This document shows positions 1 through 11,133 of a stretch of DNA of 64,000 nt, in pieces. The position numbers and the translations under genes are program-made. The DNA comes from Timema cristinae (taxonomy: Eukaryota; Arthropoda; Insecta; Phasmatodea; Timematidae): the NCBI GenBank assembly GCA_039000515.1, contig JBCFYV010009882.1:65080817-65144816 (forward strand). Reading direction: 5' to 3'. Within the stretch, counting starts at the first letter, position 1. Every line of letters starts with the position of its first letter. The notes under the pieces are model-generated. The model had not been told where the DNA came from and searched no databases. It saw only the letters and a list, made by a program, of their open reading frames with translations.

Positions 1-2490
1 GGGTTGACTACCCATGGGCAATGTCACAAACAGACCCAACCTCTTAACCCAGCCATAGGTCACCATTTTCATTACCTCGTGTCTAATAGGTATAGGAGTC
101 ATTTGGGTCAGAGGCAGTGGAACCTTATTTGTGCAGAGTGGAGGGGGTAGTCAACCAAAATGAATTTTGGGGACTTGACCCCTCTAAGCCTAAAAGGCTC
201 TAGGGGCCCTCCCCAGACAAACATTTTAAAACTGTATTCCCTAAGTTATTGGAATGGTCCTCACTTTGAATTTATTTGAAAATTATTATTTTCTAGAATC
301 TATTATAAGTGATGGTCTATTTATTACATGGGAAAATATTTTTTGAAATCTTGATATCCTAGCAGATATCTAAAATGGTATTTGCCCAATTTTTAGAATT
401 GTAATTTTATACCCTAAAAAGTTATATGGAGTTAGTTTTTAGTTGTATCATTTATGATGATATAAAAAGGGGAGTGAAATAAACCAAGACCGGGCAAATG
501 TTATTTCTGTGGGGAGATTCTCTCTTAAAAAAGGCAATGCCCCATTTCCCTGAAATTCCCTTCCCAGCTATGCCACTACTTATACCTTTATTTAAGAAGT
601 GCTTATTGTAAATTTTCGCAATTGGAAAAAGCAGGTGCTATATAAGTTTCTAGATGTTAAAAATATGCATAGCACTTAAAAGTATTTAACCTCTGCCCTT
701 AATTACCAATTAATAAAATCTTGATAGCTTGTAGAGGCATTTAATATTCGTAATAATTTATCTTTTTCTCCTACAGCAGTTGGAGAACTGTGACCCTCAA
801 ACCCTCCCATGAAATATTGTCCTTGCTAGTCTTTATTAAGGATGGGTTTGAACCCACAAAAATACCCCCTGCAACTCAGTAAGGCCTTTAGAATAACAAA
901 CAATACAAGTCTTGCTAATAACAAATGCCTGTTAGAAACCAATATAACTATGAATACCGGTATATTAAACATGTTTCGTTGGCTTACTTGATGGGGCGTC
1001 GTCATGTTTGGAGCATGAGTGTCTGACCTTGGTGAAAGACGTGGGAGGAAGGGAAGGTATACCCTGATTTTGGTTTAAATAATAATTTAGAAAATTCAAA
1101 CATTTCCTTGCAACCATTAATTAAAACATTTTACTATATAATTTATGTTATGTATTTTATAAGTATTGATAATATTGATCAAAAGTGACAGCTGCAGATA
1201 ATATGACTTGATATATCTTAATATATTAAATTGTTTTACTAACTTTAGTAACTACAAGATACTGTTCTCCATACCAAAATCAGAGTTTATTATGTCGAGG
1301 GTTCATTGCCATAAACGGGTGATATTACATAGGTTAACCAAAATATACTTACCCATGTTGTCTCAAACAAGTATCCCAATTGGTAGCGTAAGACCATAGT
1401 TTGAATCATAATTTCCATCTATTTCACTTATCACAATTTTATATAAAAAACTTTTTAGTAGAATCATTTTAAAGCTCGCTGTCGTAAAATTCCGTTGAAA
1501 TATAAAACTAATTAAAATATAAAAGATCAAGTAAAATACGAAACAAATGCATTAAATAAAAATATCAATATAAACACCAGTCTTAATTTGATTAATATTA
1601 CATTTTCACAAATAAAACGTAAGTATGGTTAGGCCTAATAGTTAATAAGCTATATTAAACCACGAATTATATGAACGTCATAAAATATTATACGACTTCT
1701 CCGAAACGAAACACTAAAATCTCCTGGCCTGACGTGAGTGAGCAAGCAAAGCAATCACATAAAAACAGAACATCAAAGTATCAATATTTGAAGATAACCC
1801 AAAACAATAAACAAAGCTCCGCACTGGGGTATTCCTTTCTTCACAAGGAAGCAGCGATAAGTTCAACAAATTCACGAAATAAGAGTTGAATGGAAGTATT
1901 CACTTTCACGGAAAGAATGACGTCAACTAGACTTGTTTTAACTGAAAACTAGCAGGCGTCAAGAGACAAGCTGGTGCTAGCAACCGAATAACCCATACAA
2001 AACAGAGAAGACAGGACGCGGCGATCAGGAGGGGACTAGAAGCGGGTGGGAGTTGGGGTAGTGGTGCTAGGGGCTATACCAGGGGTGTACAACCAAATCC
2101 TTAACTCTAAATTTGCCATACTAAAGAGATTCATTCACCAACATTATAGGTTTTATATAGGGTCTCTGTGAGGCTATTGTTAAGACACATTATTTAGTAA
2201 AATAAATCATTTGGCGTATTTAACCGGCACTTTCTGAATCAACTGAATAAATCAGGACACTACTTACAAACTAACTTAATTCCCCCGGCCGTTAATTTAT
2301 CACCATGAGAGAATCAATTATTGTTTTACATTTTTTTTTTCATAAATTCATGTAATCGAGACCAGACAACTTAATTAAGTAGGCAGACGCGCTATCGACA
2401 AAGCTAATATGTCAACCCAATTAAATGTGTACTACTTCCATATAAACGGATTTTTTTTTTAATATTTAAGGTATTTAAATGTTGAGAAAA
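1..2490. other. no gene recognised
   Basis: AT-rich DNA with only short chance ORFs and no recognisable protein domain. Near 2085 the start of a hAT-like terminus (CAGGGGTGTACAACC) is visible, but no partner terminus was found. Positions 2282-2402 hold scraps resembling the SINE-C repeat seen again at 43990 and 57005 (the phrase cccccggccgttaatttatc, then a tRNA-like scrap), with the middle missing. Confidence 0.6.
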
Positions 2491-2863
2491 TGTTATCACA
2501 ACTATAACAACAAATGACTTCATCTTTTCTAATGAAATAAAAATATCACGATTAAATGTTGTGATGTTGGTGTAATAATTTTCCAAAATTTTGTTCACCG
2601 AGTTATACAAATAAATAAGATGGTTAACTGGGTGGTGGGTGGCGATCAGTATCTTAGATAGTAACCTCCGTTTTTTTCGCACAACTAAATAATGATTTAA
2701 ACTTGTATTGAATAGCCCGTAAACAGTTAACCATCTTATTTATTTGTATAACTTAGTGAACCAAATTTCGGAAAATTATTTCATCAACATCACAACATTT
2801 AGTCGTGATATTTTTATTTCATTAGAAAAGATGAAGTCATTTGTTGTTATACTTGTGATAACA
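2491..2863. repeat. Long inverted repeat (foldback/MITE-like element)
   Basis: Two arms of 140 bp, 2491-2630 and 2724-2863, are near-perfect reverse complements around a 93-bp spacer. The outer ends read TGTTATCAC and GTGATAACA; the inner ends read GGTTAACTG and CAGTTAACC. The same chance peptide is readable from each arm on opposite strands, which is a by-product of the inverted repeat and not a gene. No target duplication is clear. A foldback or MITE-type DNA transposon is most likely; a simple inverted duplication is the alternative. Confidence 0.85.
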
Positions 2864-3183
2864 TCAACTATCAGTGGCGCCGACAAAAATGTTTCTGGGG
2901 AAAGGGAGGCAAAATATATAAATATATCATCCGACCCCCCCCCCCCTTACCCTTTCTCACCCACATACACACACACGCGCGCGCTTGGGAAAACTTTTGA
3001 AGGAACTGCATTAGACTTGCACTGTAAAGATACTAAATATATAGAAATTGCAAATAGCAGGGTTTTGTTTCAACCTGAACGCAACTAGTAAACTTATAAA
3101 AATAAAATTTCTTAAATCTAAAATTAAAAGAAGATTTAATTATATTCAAACCTCTGTAAATAATTTGGTATCATAGCTACTTC
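2864..3183. other. no gene recognised
   Basis: Contains a C tract at about 2935-2947 and a short CA/CG-rich run. A hAT-like start (CAGTGGCGCCGAC) lies at about 2874, without a matching far terminus. Confidence 0.5.
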
Positions 3184-3242
3184 GGAGGCCGCATGATCTA
3201 AGGCGTCACCCTTGTGTTGGACTAGACTGCCGATAACAGAGA

Positions 3243-3462
3243 TATCTCCCGGCACAGATTTATCTGATTACCAAAAACTTCCTTCACCTCTGGCAAGACA
3301 TCTTGTGAATGTGGGGAATTCCAGGCCTCCACCGTGGTTCGGATTCCACGTTAAACTGTAGGTCCTCCATTTCATCTCACAATCACCCTACCATTACACA
3401 TTAGCGTAGGTGCGTATAACCCGAACGGGTAGTAAGACGCGGTGCTAATAATAATAATAATA
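3243..3462 (+). mobile_element. SINE-A, 5'-truncated, inside a SINE-B
   Basis: Body shared with the SINE-A copies at 4421, 17425, 25404, 27663, 36366 and 53074: 'gtgaatgtggggaatt', 'ccaccgtggttcggattcca', 'catttcatctcacaatcacc', then the tail 'cgtataacccgaacgggtag' and (AAT)n. It is flanked by a 10-bp target duplication, ATAACAGAGA, at 3233-3242 and 3463-3472. The tRNA-like head is missing, which is usual for 5'-truncated retroposons. Confidence 0.8.
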
Positions 3463-3480
3463 ATAACAGAGAGATCGGGG

Positions 3481-4185
3481 CAGAAGTGGATTTACGCTAT
3501 AGGCCCACTAGGCACGGGCCTAGGTGCGGCGGCTTTAGGGGCGGCACATTTTGGATAAAATTATTTTTATTTTTTGTTTTCTATAATTACGTTACCCGCC
3601 TCGGTGGCGTAGTTGGCTAACGCGCTACTCGTGTTGAGCTCGACTGCTGAGGACGGGGAAATCGAGGTTTGAATCTTGGTAGGGTGAACTGGGGGTTGTT
3701 TTTCCTAAGGGGTTATCCACTCTCACTCCATGCAAATGCGGGTTCACTTCCTCTAATTCATCCTTCCCAATTCCTAATCCATTAGCGTAATTAGTACTTA
3801 AAGCGTATAGACCGAACGGGTAGTAAGATAAATAATAATAATAATTACATTTGAAAATTATTGACTAACATTATTGAAATAGTTCAAGTTAAAGTCAGAA
3901 AGACAATATTTATTTTTAAATAACTGTACTTTGCAATTTCTTTGTAACTGAGGTCAGTCTCCCCTTCTTCATAATGTTAACTCAAGCTACTGTAGGGCAT
4001 ATACTGTACATGCCAGATTTTCTTTCATTGAAATCTTTTCTCGAACACTAACTTCCGCCCCCCGACCACCAAGACCTCTTTCCCCCGAAACCTCCCAAAA
4101 CATTTGAAAAAAGAATTGGCGGGGTTGGGGGGAAACGCATATTATAATTGTGCCTAGGGGCGCAAAATGTTTAAATCCGCCACTG
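3481..4185. mobile_element. Non-autonomous hAT-like element
   Basis: Ends read CAGAAGTGGATTTA on the left and, in reverse complement, CAGTGGCGGATTTA on the right, with further inverted similarity around the GGCCTAGG/CCTAGGC blocks. Eight bases on each side, GATCGGGG at 3473-3480 and TATTGGGG at 4186-4193, look like a decayed 8-bp target duplication, the size usual for hAT. It has no transposase gene. It sits within a SINE-B and carries another SINE-B at 3594-3840. Confidence 0.7.
3594..3840 (+). mobile_element. SINE-B, full length, inside the hAT element
   Basis: The tRNA-like head has a good A box (TGGCGTAGTTGG, from about 3606) and a B-box-like GGTTTGAATCT. The body follows, then the tail 'gaccgaacgggtagtaag' and AAT repeats. 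The target duplication is 11 bp with one mismatch: ATAATTACGTT (3583-3593) and ATAATTACATT (3841-3851). This is the clearest full-length + strand SINE-B in the window. Confidence 0.85.
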
Positions 4186-4359
4186 TATTGGGGTTTGTAT
4201 CCCGGTCATGTGTACTGAGGGTGGTTTTTCCTAAATGGTTTTCCACTCTCCCTCCACGCAAATACTCCCTCTAAATTCATTCTTCCTCACCCCTAACTCA
4301 ATAGCGTAATTAATACATATTATGAGTATAACTTTTGACCTCAAATTTGGGAATTTGGT

Positions 4360-4615
4360 GACATTATTTAAAAATTCCATATCTCCTTCATGATTATATA
4401 CCCTGCAATGATTCATTGTTCTGATTGCCAAACCCTTCCTTCACCTCTAACAAGACGTGTATTAATCACAACTTGTGAATGTGTGGAATGCCAGGCCTCT
4501 ACCGTGATTCGGATTCCGCGTTAAACTGTAGGGCCTCCATTTCATCTCACAATCACCCTACCATTGCACATTAGCGTAAGTGCGTACAACCCGAACGGGT
4601 AGTAAGACGCGGTGC

Positions 4616-4683
<68 letters not shown>

Positions 4684-4893
4684 TCATTGTTGGACTAGAC
4701 TGCCGCAGATGGGGAGATCGAGTTTGATCCCGATAGGGTGCAATGAGTGTGATTTTCCCTGAATGGTTTTCCACTCTCCTTCCACGCAGATGCGGATGCA
4801 CTTCCTTTCAATTCAACATTCCAAATCCCTAAACCATTAGTGTAATTACTACATAGGCGTATATCCCGAACGGGTAGTAGGACATGGTGCTAA
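4360..4893 (+). mobile_element. SINE-B copy split by a SINE-A
   Basis: Pieces 4360-4420 and 4692-4893. The right piece starts in 'ggactagactgccgcagatg', passes through 'gagatcgagtttgatcccga', and ends in the shared tail 'atcccgaacgggtagtag'. The left boundary is approximate. The insertion lies at nearly the same point of the SINE-B head as in the nest at 3184-4335. Confidence 0.65.
4421..4681 (+). mobile_element. SINE-A with a long (AAT)n tail
   Basis: Starts in the post-head part 'ctgattgccaaacccttcct' and carries the whole SINE-A body and the shared tail. An (AAT)n run of about 65 bp follows (about 4616-4681). The 10-bp target duplication ATTCATTGTT flanks it at 4411-4420 and 4682-4691. 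The (AAT)n run makes a spurious poly-leucine ORF on the other strand. Confidence 0.85.
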
Positions 4894-5640
4894 AGAAAAC
4901 TTATACTTTTTAGTGAAGTGAAATAAACATTTTTGTAAGGTTTTAATTTATTACAATCTTATAATTTGAACTCATTTCACAGCATTACATGAAAACACTA
5001 CCTGCTTAGTTAGAAACTGAAGGTGTCTATGGTCAGTACCAAATTGATTGATAGCTTTTCCTACAAAAGCAGCTTTGTTCAAAGAAAAAAATTCTAAGGC
5101 AAACTAGAAGGCTTAAAATTGTTACCAATGTTTCCTTATAAAAGAAACCACTACATATATTAAATTAAATTGGAAATTCCAAGGAGAGGTACTTGTCCCC
5201 TATCAACCTGTGGTCATTATTATTGCTAGGAATCATTAGTTTTATTGTATAATATTTTTTATTTGTGATTTTAATTAAATAAAATAATATTTATGACACC
5301 TTGCCAATATTTTTGGTAGTTTTGTATCAATTAATATAAAAAATATATTACTTTATTTATTGTTTTGTCGTTCCTTGAACATGTTTACGTAAATTGTGTT
5401 TACCATTAAGAAAATGAAATTTTAAAGTTAACCTACTTCGGACGGTAGATGTGATGTGGTCCTTCTTTTTGCGAGTTTGTATACAAATAATGTATATTTA
5501 TGTTTATTTAAAATCACCTGTTTTTAATTTGTGCAAAATTTTCAATAACAGTATTGAAATATACATTGAAATCTTTCTCAATTCGCAGTATTTCTAGGTT
5601 ACTCAGTCTTTCTTGGATCATTGTAAATCTCTTATAAATT
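4894..5640. other. no gene recognised
   Basis: AT-rich sequence without recognisable coding content. It may belong to the 3' part of the hAT element whose transposase remnant starts at 5747, but no terminus could be identified. Confidence 0.5.
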
Positions 5641-5860
5641 TTGAGAAACTTCTTTCCCAACTGGCAGTTGAAACAGCGATAGTTGAAAATATTATTAATG
5701 TCGCAACAAAGTTAGCCACACTCTCTGGCAGCTTATAATTGTGGAATTACTTGATTAATTTAGGTTTTGCGAAACTTCTTACACAACTGGCAGTTGAAAC
5801 AGTGATAGTTAAACATATTCGTAATTTAACATCAAAGTTAGTCAAACTCTGTTGCAGCTT
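5640..5860. repeat. Direct duplication of about 125-bp period
   Basis: 'gaaacttctttcccaactgg' near 5645 and 'gaaacttcttacacaactgg' near 5770 begin two copies of a stretch that runs through 'cagttgaaacag', 'gatagtt' and 'acaaagttag' or 'tcaaagttag' to 'gcagctt'. The second copy encodes the C-terminal dimerisation motif of the hAT transposase on the - strand, so the 3' end of that gene was locally duplicated. Confidence 0.65.
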
Positions 5861-8095
5861 CCACTTGTACACCCACAGAAGTAGATCTAAAGCTGTCCAG
5901 TTAGCAATCGACTCATCAGGATTGACTTCTTTATAATAGACAATGTGGCGATGGAAGCTATTTATTTCGGCGATTATAGCTGCAGCATTCAATTCTGTGT
6001 ACTCAACACATGTGTGCTGAATTTGTTCATTGATAAAATAATATTTTCCAGTATCGAGCAATGTCTGGATTTGTATGAAAGCAAATCACTGGTGAAGCGT
6101 ATTTATCTGCGATGTACTGTACGTTTTATAGTTTCTGCCCTAAGTTGATCGATTGCTTCCTGTTGTTCTCTGCGTGTTTATTGTACTAAGTTCAAGACAG
6201 GATCTCAACTCTTGTAATTAGGCATCTTCTTACATCTTCCAAATCTTCTATCTGTATCTATGTGTACACCTCAGCAGAGCTTTCTCAGTTGCTTTTGACA
6301 CTAGACACACGTTTTTTCTAGTAGAATAGAGCTAATGCTTTCAACTTTTGCACACATTGATCAAACGCAAATATTTCTTGCTACAGATAAATCTGAGCAT
6401 CATTCACGTCGGTTAGTACTGGTCACCAAAAATTCAATAATGAGGAAAAAAAAGAATGGTCATGATGCAAACTAGTTAACTTCCTGCATCACTCTTGGTT
6501 TGAGAAGTTTCTTCTGTCCCATCTTTCAACACTTCCAAATTCTCTATTATTTCCTTCGTGTACCCAATAAGTACGCGTACAGCGTCATGCTTTTATCTCC
6601 ATCTTGTGTCCCACAATCGCTTTAAGTGGATTGGATATCTTTCCTAATAACATCCCACCTATGAGTGGGTCTTGAAATGCATGTGTAAACCTTTTCCACA
6701 GTGCCAAAGAAAGTCAAAGAATTTGTCCTAACACCAACTGCATGCACACCAGCAATATTGAGCTAGTGGTTGTTATATGGCACAAACACGGCTTTGAGAT
6801 TCATATCCAAAATATGTTTAAGGTACACCACTAATGTATCCAGCCATAGTTGCGGCCTTTTCTTATCCTTGACCGTAACAGTGCTCCAGATTAAGGCCAT
6901 CTGCTTGCAACTTTTCACAAATCTGTTTGTAATTACATCAGCTGATTTTCCATGTAAATGAATAAAGTCAATGTAAGATTCTACCACACCGACATCTATA
7001 TTTTCAATGTGGACACATCAAATCACCTAAGACATTTAGTCAGTGTGAGAAGTATCCTGATTACTATCAAACATGATAGCAAAATACTTTACCTTTGCAA
7101 TTTTTTCGAAGATCGCTGTTATAATGTGATCATTGAGCAGGCTGATGAACTCATTCTGGTGCGGAGAAGGATAGGACACAACGTAGCAATCTGTCTGATG
7201 AACATTGTTAAGATGCTGATTGGAAACTGTGTCATATTTGGCAGGTAGCTTGAAAGTTTCTAAGACATTTCCACAGTTAACATCTGTACATGGATATTTT
7301 GAGTGAACACACAAGGGTAAGGTTCACTTGGCTAGATACAGCAAACAATCAAATATTTTGGCTAAGGTTCCATTCCTCAAATGACCTATGTTGTGCAAAC
7401 TGGGTAGCAGCAAAAATAGTCTCTTGTTTCTGTAGCATCATTTAAAATTCTCTCCACATTGTAAATGCACTGAGGTGATACGAACTGCGCTCTTGCTCTA
7501 GTAATCTGGGACTTAGCTTTCTTCGTGCATTAAACCTACTTGAATTTCCAAAAGAAATTTTCCTCTCGGCCTTCCTAAAGAGCCTGCAAAGAAAACAATA
7601 CGTAGCACAATTTACAGGAGAAAACACCAAGCATGTCCTTAACAAAGTCTCATCATTGTCCAAATTCTTGTTGAACCAATCCTTGGAAAATGACCTGCCA
7701 TCACTGTCTTATGGGAACAATGCATCCTTATTCTGCAGCTCCACTGTCCCTCTTTTGATAAGTTCAGATTTCAAAGTTTTATCCGCAGTTTCAGGTTAAT
7801 AGCCAACATAAGTTAAAACTTTTAGGTCAATACTCTCTGGTAGAATATTTGGCTAAGCAGAAGTAAAAGCATCCTTAGGCTAAGCTGTATCTGCATCTAA
7901 AGCAATGACAGGAATGCTCACAGACACCGGATAAGGCTCGTGAGGTACCTGCGATGCTGCTGGTGAGCCTGGTGTATTTTCAGCAGTGTTCGCAAGAAAG
8001 CTGTCAAGGCTTACAGCTAGCTTATCTTGTTGATCCTGATTTAGCTTCTTCCTCTTCCTTCCTTGTCCACTTGATTCTTTTTTATTTGGCATCAT
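5747..8095 (-). pseudogene. Decayed hAT transposase (ZMYM/TTF-type family)
   Basis: Broken - strand coding region reading from 8095 down to 5747. In order, the pieces resemble the hAT family often annotated as zinc finger MYM-type or '52 kDa repressor of protein kinase inhibitor' proteins: a lysine-rich N terminus (8095-7880); a Cys-rich TTF-like block with 'CFLCRLFRKAE' (7663-7442); 'NEFISLLNDHI' and 'FAIMFDS' around the first catalytic region (7314-7036); 'GKSADVIT' (6987-6763); and the C-terminal dimerisation motif 'LTITVSTASCVRSFAKPKL' (6061-5747). Each piece lies in a different frame or ends at a stop, and the part between 6760 and 6061 is poorly preserved. A functional enzyme would cut and paste its own element. 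This copy cannot make one. Termini were not identified. Confidence 0.8.
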
Positions 8096-8937
8096 GGCTT
8101 ATATGGCATGTGTAGAATTCTGCAAAAAGATTAAACAAAACCTTCACTTATATGACTTGCTACAGTTTTACTTTCTATCACTCAGCTTCTTTATTCAACC
8201 CTGTAGAATGTTCAAACATTGAGAGATTTTCTTTGTGAGGGGGAGAGCATGCTATTTATTATTTATTATTACTTCCTCCTTTTTTTTAAATTTTGCACCC
8301 CTAAGGATCTTGAGCCCAGGGTAACCGCCCCTAGGCCCCTCCCACCCACAAGTTACCTTATTTACACTATTTACACCTCTTGAAGGAGAAAGATACATTG
8401 TATAAAATATTATAGTTTCATAACATTCCTGTGAAATAAATCCATCTTAGAGAATATATGAGAAACCTTTCCTTTACAAAGAAATTGTACGTGTGGTGTT
8501 AGCCAGAGACGAAAATGTTAACATCGTTCAACTAGTAGATAATTAAATGATTGAATGAGCGTGTGGCACCTAATAAGGAGCAGATTAGGACCATAGTACC
8601 AGACCGTAAAAGTAGTCAGCGTAGGACTCTCTTAACACTTTCAATCTTAGCTATATTTATATTTTTAATAATTTAAAAAAATCATATACGATGAGATAGT
8701 AATTATGTAACCACCTTCTTTTCCCAAGAAATAAAATCCAGGCAGTTACTAGAGAGTAACAAAATATTTTTTAGATATAAGAGATATAGTTAAGAAACAA
8801 TAACAAAATATAAACATAAGAATATTGATCATGTGTAAGGTCGGATATTTATAAATTAAACATTATGTGCCATTACACTCTAAAATTGACATGATTGGCG
8901 GAAGCCGGAAAACACGATACCTCGTGAATATGAAGGT
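8096..8937. other. no gene recognised
   Basis: The part near 8285-8350 ('ttttgcacccctaaggatct', 'ccgcccctaggcccctccca') resembles subterminal sequence of the hAT element at 3481-4185, so it may belong to the hAT element of the preceding pseudogene. The rest is unremarkable AT-rich sequence. Confidence 0.45.
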
Positions 8938-9192
8938 AGATTAGATTGCTCAAAGTCGGTGACCTTAACATTAACATAAATTTCCATGAACAGCAAAATA
9001 GACTAGAAGGTTCAAAGTCAGAATCTTTGATATTAATATAATGTTTCATGAATAACAATAATAGACTAGAAAGTTCCAATTTTGAGACTTTAATATTTAT
9101 ATATTATTTCAAGAATAACAATAATAGACTAGAAAGTTTAAAGTCAGAGACTTTAATATTTATATAATATTTCAAGAATAACAATAATAGAT

Positions 9193-9233
9193 GCGTATAA
9201 CCCGAACGGGTAGTAAGACGCGGTGCTAATAAT
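9193..9233 (+). mobile_element. 41-bp insertion of the SINE 3' tail alone
   Basis: Reads 'gcgtataacccgaacgggta', 'gtaagacgcggtgctaat', then AAT: the shared 3' tail of SINE-A and SINE-B with no body. A 16-bp exact duplication flanks it at 9177-9192 and 9234-9249, so it arrived as an independent retroposition. The target itself is AAT/AAC-rich, but the duplication spans non-repetitive bases of the 63-bp unit. Confidence 0.8.
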
Positions 9234-9276
9234 AATAACAATAATAGATTAGAACGCTCAAAGTCAGAGACGTTAA

Positions 9277-9769
9277 TCTATACTTATAAAATAACATGTC
9301 CTGATTGACTGACTGACTGACTGACTGATTCATCATCGCCGAGCGCAAACTATCAAGGCTACAAGCATGAAATTCGGACTGTATATTCATTTTGTTATGT
9401 AGGCACCCACTAAGAAAGAATTTTAGAAAATTCCACCCCAAAGGGGTCAAAATAGGGGATGATAATATGCACGATAATATGTATGAAAGTCCGTCATTTT
9501 GAAAGTTACATAAACAAAATTTTGTATTTCGGTTATTGACGTAAAACAAATAAATACGTGTTTCAGGAATTTTGGAAATTTTATTTAATAAGGGATGAAA
9601 AAGGGGGTGAAAATTTGTATCGGACTTGCATTATTTTTGATCTGAGGTCAAGTTATGGTCATTAACGTAACGTAATATTTTTAATTAATCTGTAAATACA
9701 TATGTATATTTTCGTATTTGTATATAATCAACTTCCACGCGAGCAAAGCCGCGGGCAACAGCTATCTAG
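9277..9769 (+). mobile_element. Non-autonomous Helitron
   Basis: Begins with TC (TCTATACTTATAAAATAAC), which is common for Helitrons, and has a GACT repeat shortly after. It ends in CTAG, preceded by a GC-rich hairpin-forming stretch (ccacgcgagcaaagccgcgg), and lies between a host A and T. There is no target duplication. Removal restores a 63-bp tandem unit exactly, which fixes both ends. No Rep/helicase gene is present. Confidence 0.9.
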
Positions 9770-9801
9770 TATTAATATAATGTTTCATGAATGACAATAA
9801 T

Positions 9802-11133
9802 AGACTATGCCATAAAAGTATTAAGCTTACAAAATAACCCCAAGCCAAGTGAATGAGTATCGAACAAGGACATTACATTACTAAATATATTTAGATATAG
9901 ACTCGACTGTTCTAAAACAAATACATCCATATCAAGTGGGCTGCCTATAATAACTCTAATTTTCGGGGCGCAATAATTACAATGGCTCTCATGATCATAC
10001 AGCAAAATTATGATAAAGCAAGCTCGAATCTCGAGCTAATACCCCGTTGTCGGACATAATAGGGAGGTGTGGTATAAAGTACAATACCGAGAGAATATCT
10101 TGCAACTAATACGAAGTTCGCACACATTTTAAACCAAACACAATTGCGTCAAATATAAGTGCCACGCTTATTAATGAATTCCCACCAAATTGAATCATAA
10201 ATAAATCACACCAATTAGTGGCGATCAACATCCCTTTGGACTGCTTAAGGCAACCAAGGCAATCAATATTACATTAACAATGCCAACAATTAGCATGCGC
10301 TACTCTCACGAAAAATAGAGACATAATGCGCACTCAAAGTTAAAGTCCCAAAAATAAGTTCCTCAAGTAAGTTAAAAATAATGATAACGAGGATACAACA
10401 TAACCCCGTAGATACCACAATAAAACCCATCCCAAATTTGACCAATATAAATATTAAGTCCAAATCAGTAATTTTGAATAAAATCCCGCATGTTAAACCG
10501 AAAAAGAATTTTGATAAATAAAATTAAGTCACAGACTAAACTGTCGCCCTCCCCTCAGCCTATGGTGCAATGAGTGACTCTACTATCAAAACATCCCATT
10601 ATATAGTGAAAACGGACAGCCATGTTCACAGAGAGTGGGGGAGGATAGGAGGAAGAAAGAAGGGGGAAGGGGAGAAAAGACGGAGTGGGGACTCTGCCAG
10701 TCATCCATAGAACTAGAAACTTTGAGAATGACCCTGGTGGAGGAAGCGACAACTAAGCTCGCCGAACTGCCTTCAGTTGTTTTCTTAGGGGCGTGGCTCT
10801 CTTGTAGAGTTGGCTATAGCATAGCGGCTCCGTTTATTCTTAGGAACTGTGTGTTGGCGATAGGTGGTCATTGCTCACGATGCCATAGTTCGAGTCCAAC
10901 GGGGTAGAGGGTAAGTGTTACCCCATTTGTTTGTAGTTGTTATATGTAACTCGTTACAGTTAATCTCTACTTCTTAAAAAACAAAATTTATTTCTGTATA
11001 TTTGCTTCCTAAGATCTCTTCACCGCCTCCTAACTGATTGAAATCCAGTTTTTTTAGTATCATTTGGATTTTTACAGATGAGGTATTAGGCTATTAATCA
11101 AACTAATTAACTCAAAATAATTGATTTTTTAAA
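9802..11133. other. no gene recognised
   Basis: Mostly AT-rich, with a purine-rich block at about 10630-10700. Around 10795-10925 a tRNA-like stretch with 'gttcgagtccaac' as B box and 'gtagagttggctatagca' as a possible A box hints at another SINE head, but no second copy is in the window. It is not a usable tRNA gene: no cloverleaf could be drawn by eye. Confidence 0.45.

Larger units (their letters stand above)
3184..4335 (+). mobile_element. SINE-B copy split by two later insertions
   Basis: Outer member of a nest. Its pieces are 3184-3242, 3473-3480 and 4186-4335. When the two inserts are left out, the head passes directly into the phrase 'gatcggggtttgtatcccgg' and the usual SINE-B body (ccactctccctccacgcaaa, then the 'cctaactcaatagcgtaatt' region). 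The family is headed by a tRNA-like Pol III promoter. The interruptions are a SINE-A at 3243-3462 and a hAT element at 3481-4185. Confidence 0.7.
8938..9801. repeat. 63-bp tandem array, interrupted twice
   Basis: Five units of 63 bp start at 8938, 9000, 9063, 9126 and 9189. They begin 'agactagaaagttcaaagtc' or similar and end 'aataacaataat'. Unit 5 is broken by a 41-bp SINE tail (9193-9233) and by a Helitron (9277-9769). Without these inserts and one target duplication it is exactly 31 + 32 = 63 bp. The first unit is the most diverged. It looks like a local minisatellite; there is no coding sense. Confidence 0.85.

Noticed and set aside
2404..2682. 92-residue - strand ORF and its + strand partner at 2744-3088
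   Set aside because: Both are readings of the two arms of the inverted repeat; no domain, low complexity.
2874..2950. hAT terminus CAGTGGCGCCGAC
   Set aside because: No matching right end or 8-bp duplication found; kept only as a remark.
3597..3680. tRNA gene
   Set aside because: A and B boxes belong to the SINE-B head; the acceptor stem does not close and the sequence continues into the SINE body.
4571..4801. ORF with a long leucine run (- strand)
   Set aside because: Translation of the (AAT)n tail of a SINE-A; no gene.
8938..9276. CRISPR-like array
   Set aside because: The units are contiguous 63-bp repeats without unique spacers, in an animal genome.
10635..10907. 90-residue + strand ORF
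   Set aside because: Purine-rich low-complexity start and a tRNA-like end; no recognisable protein.
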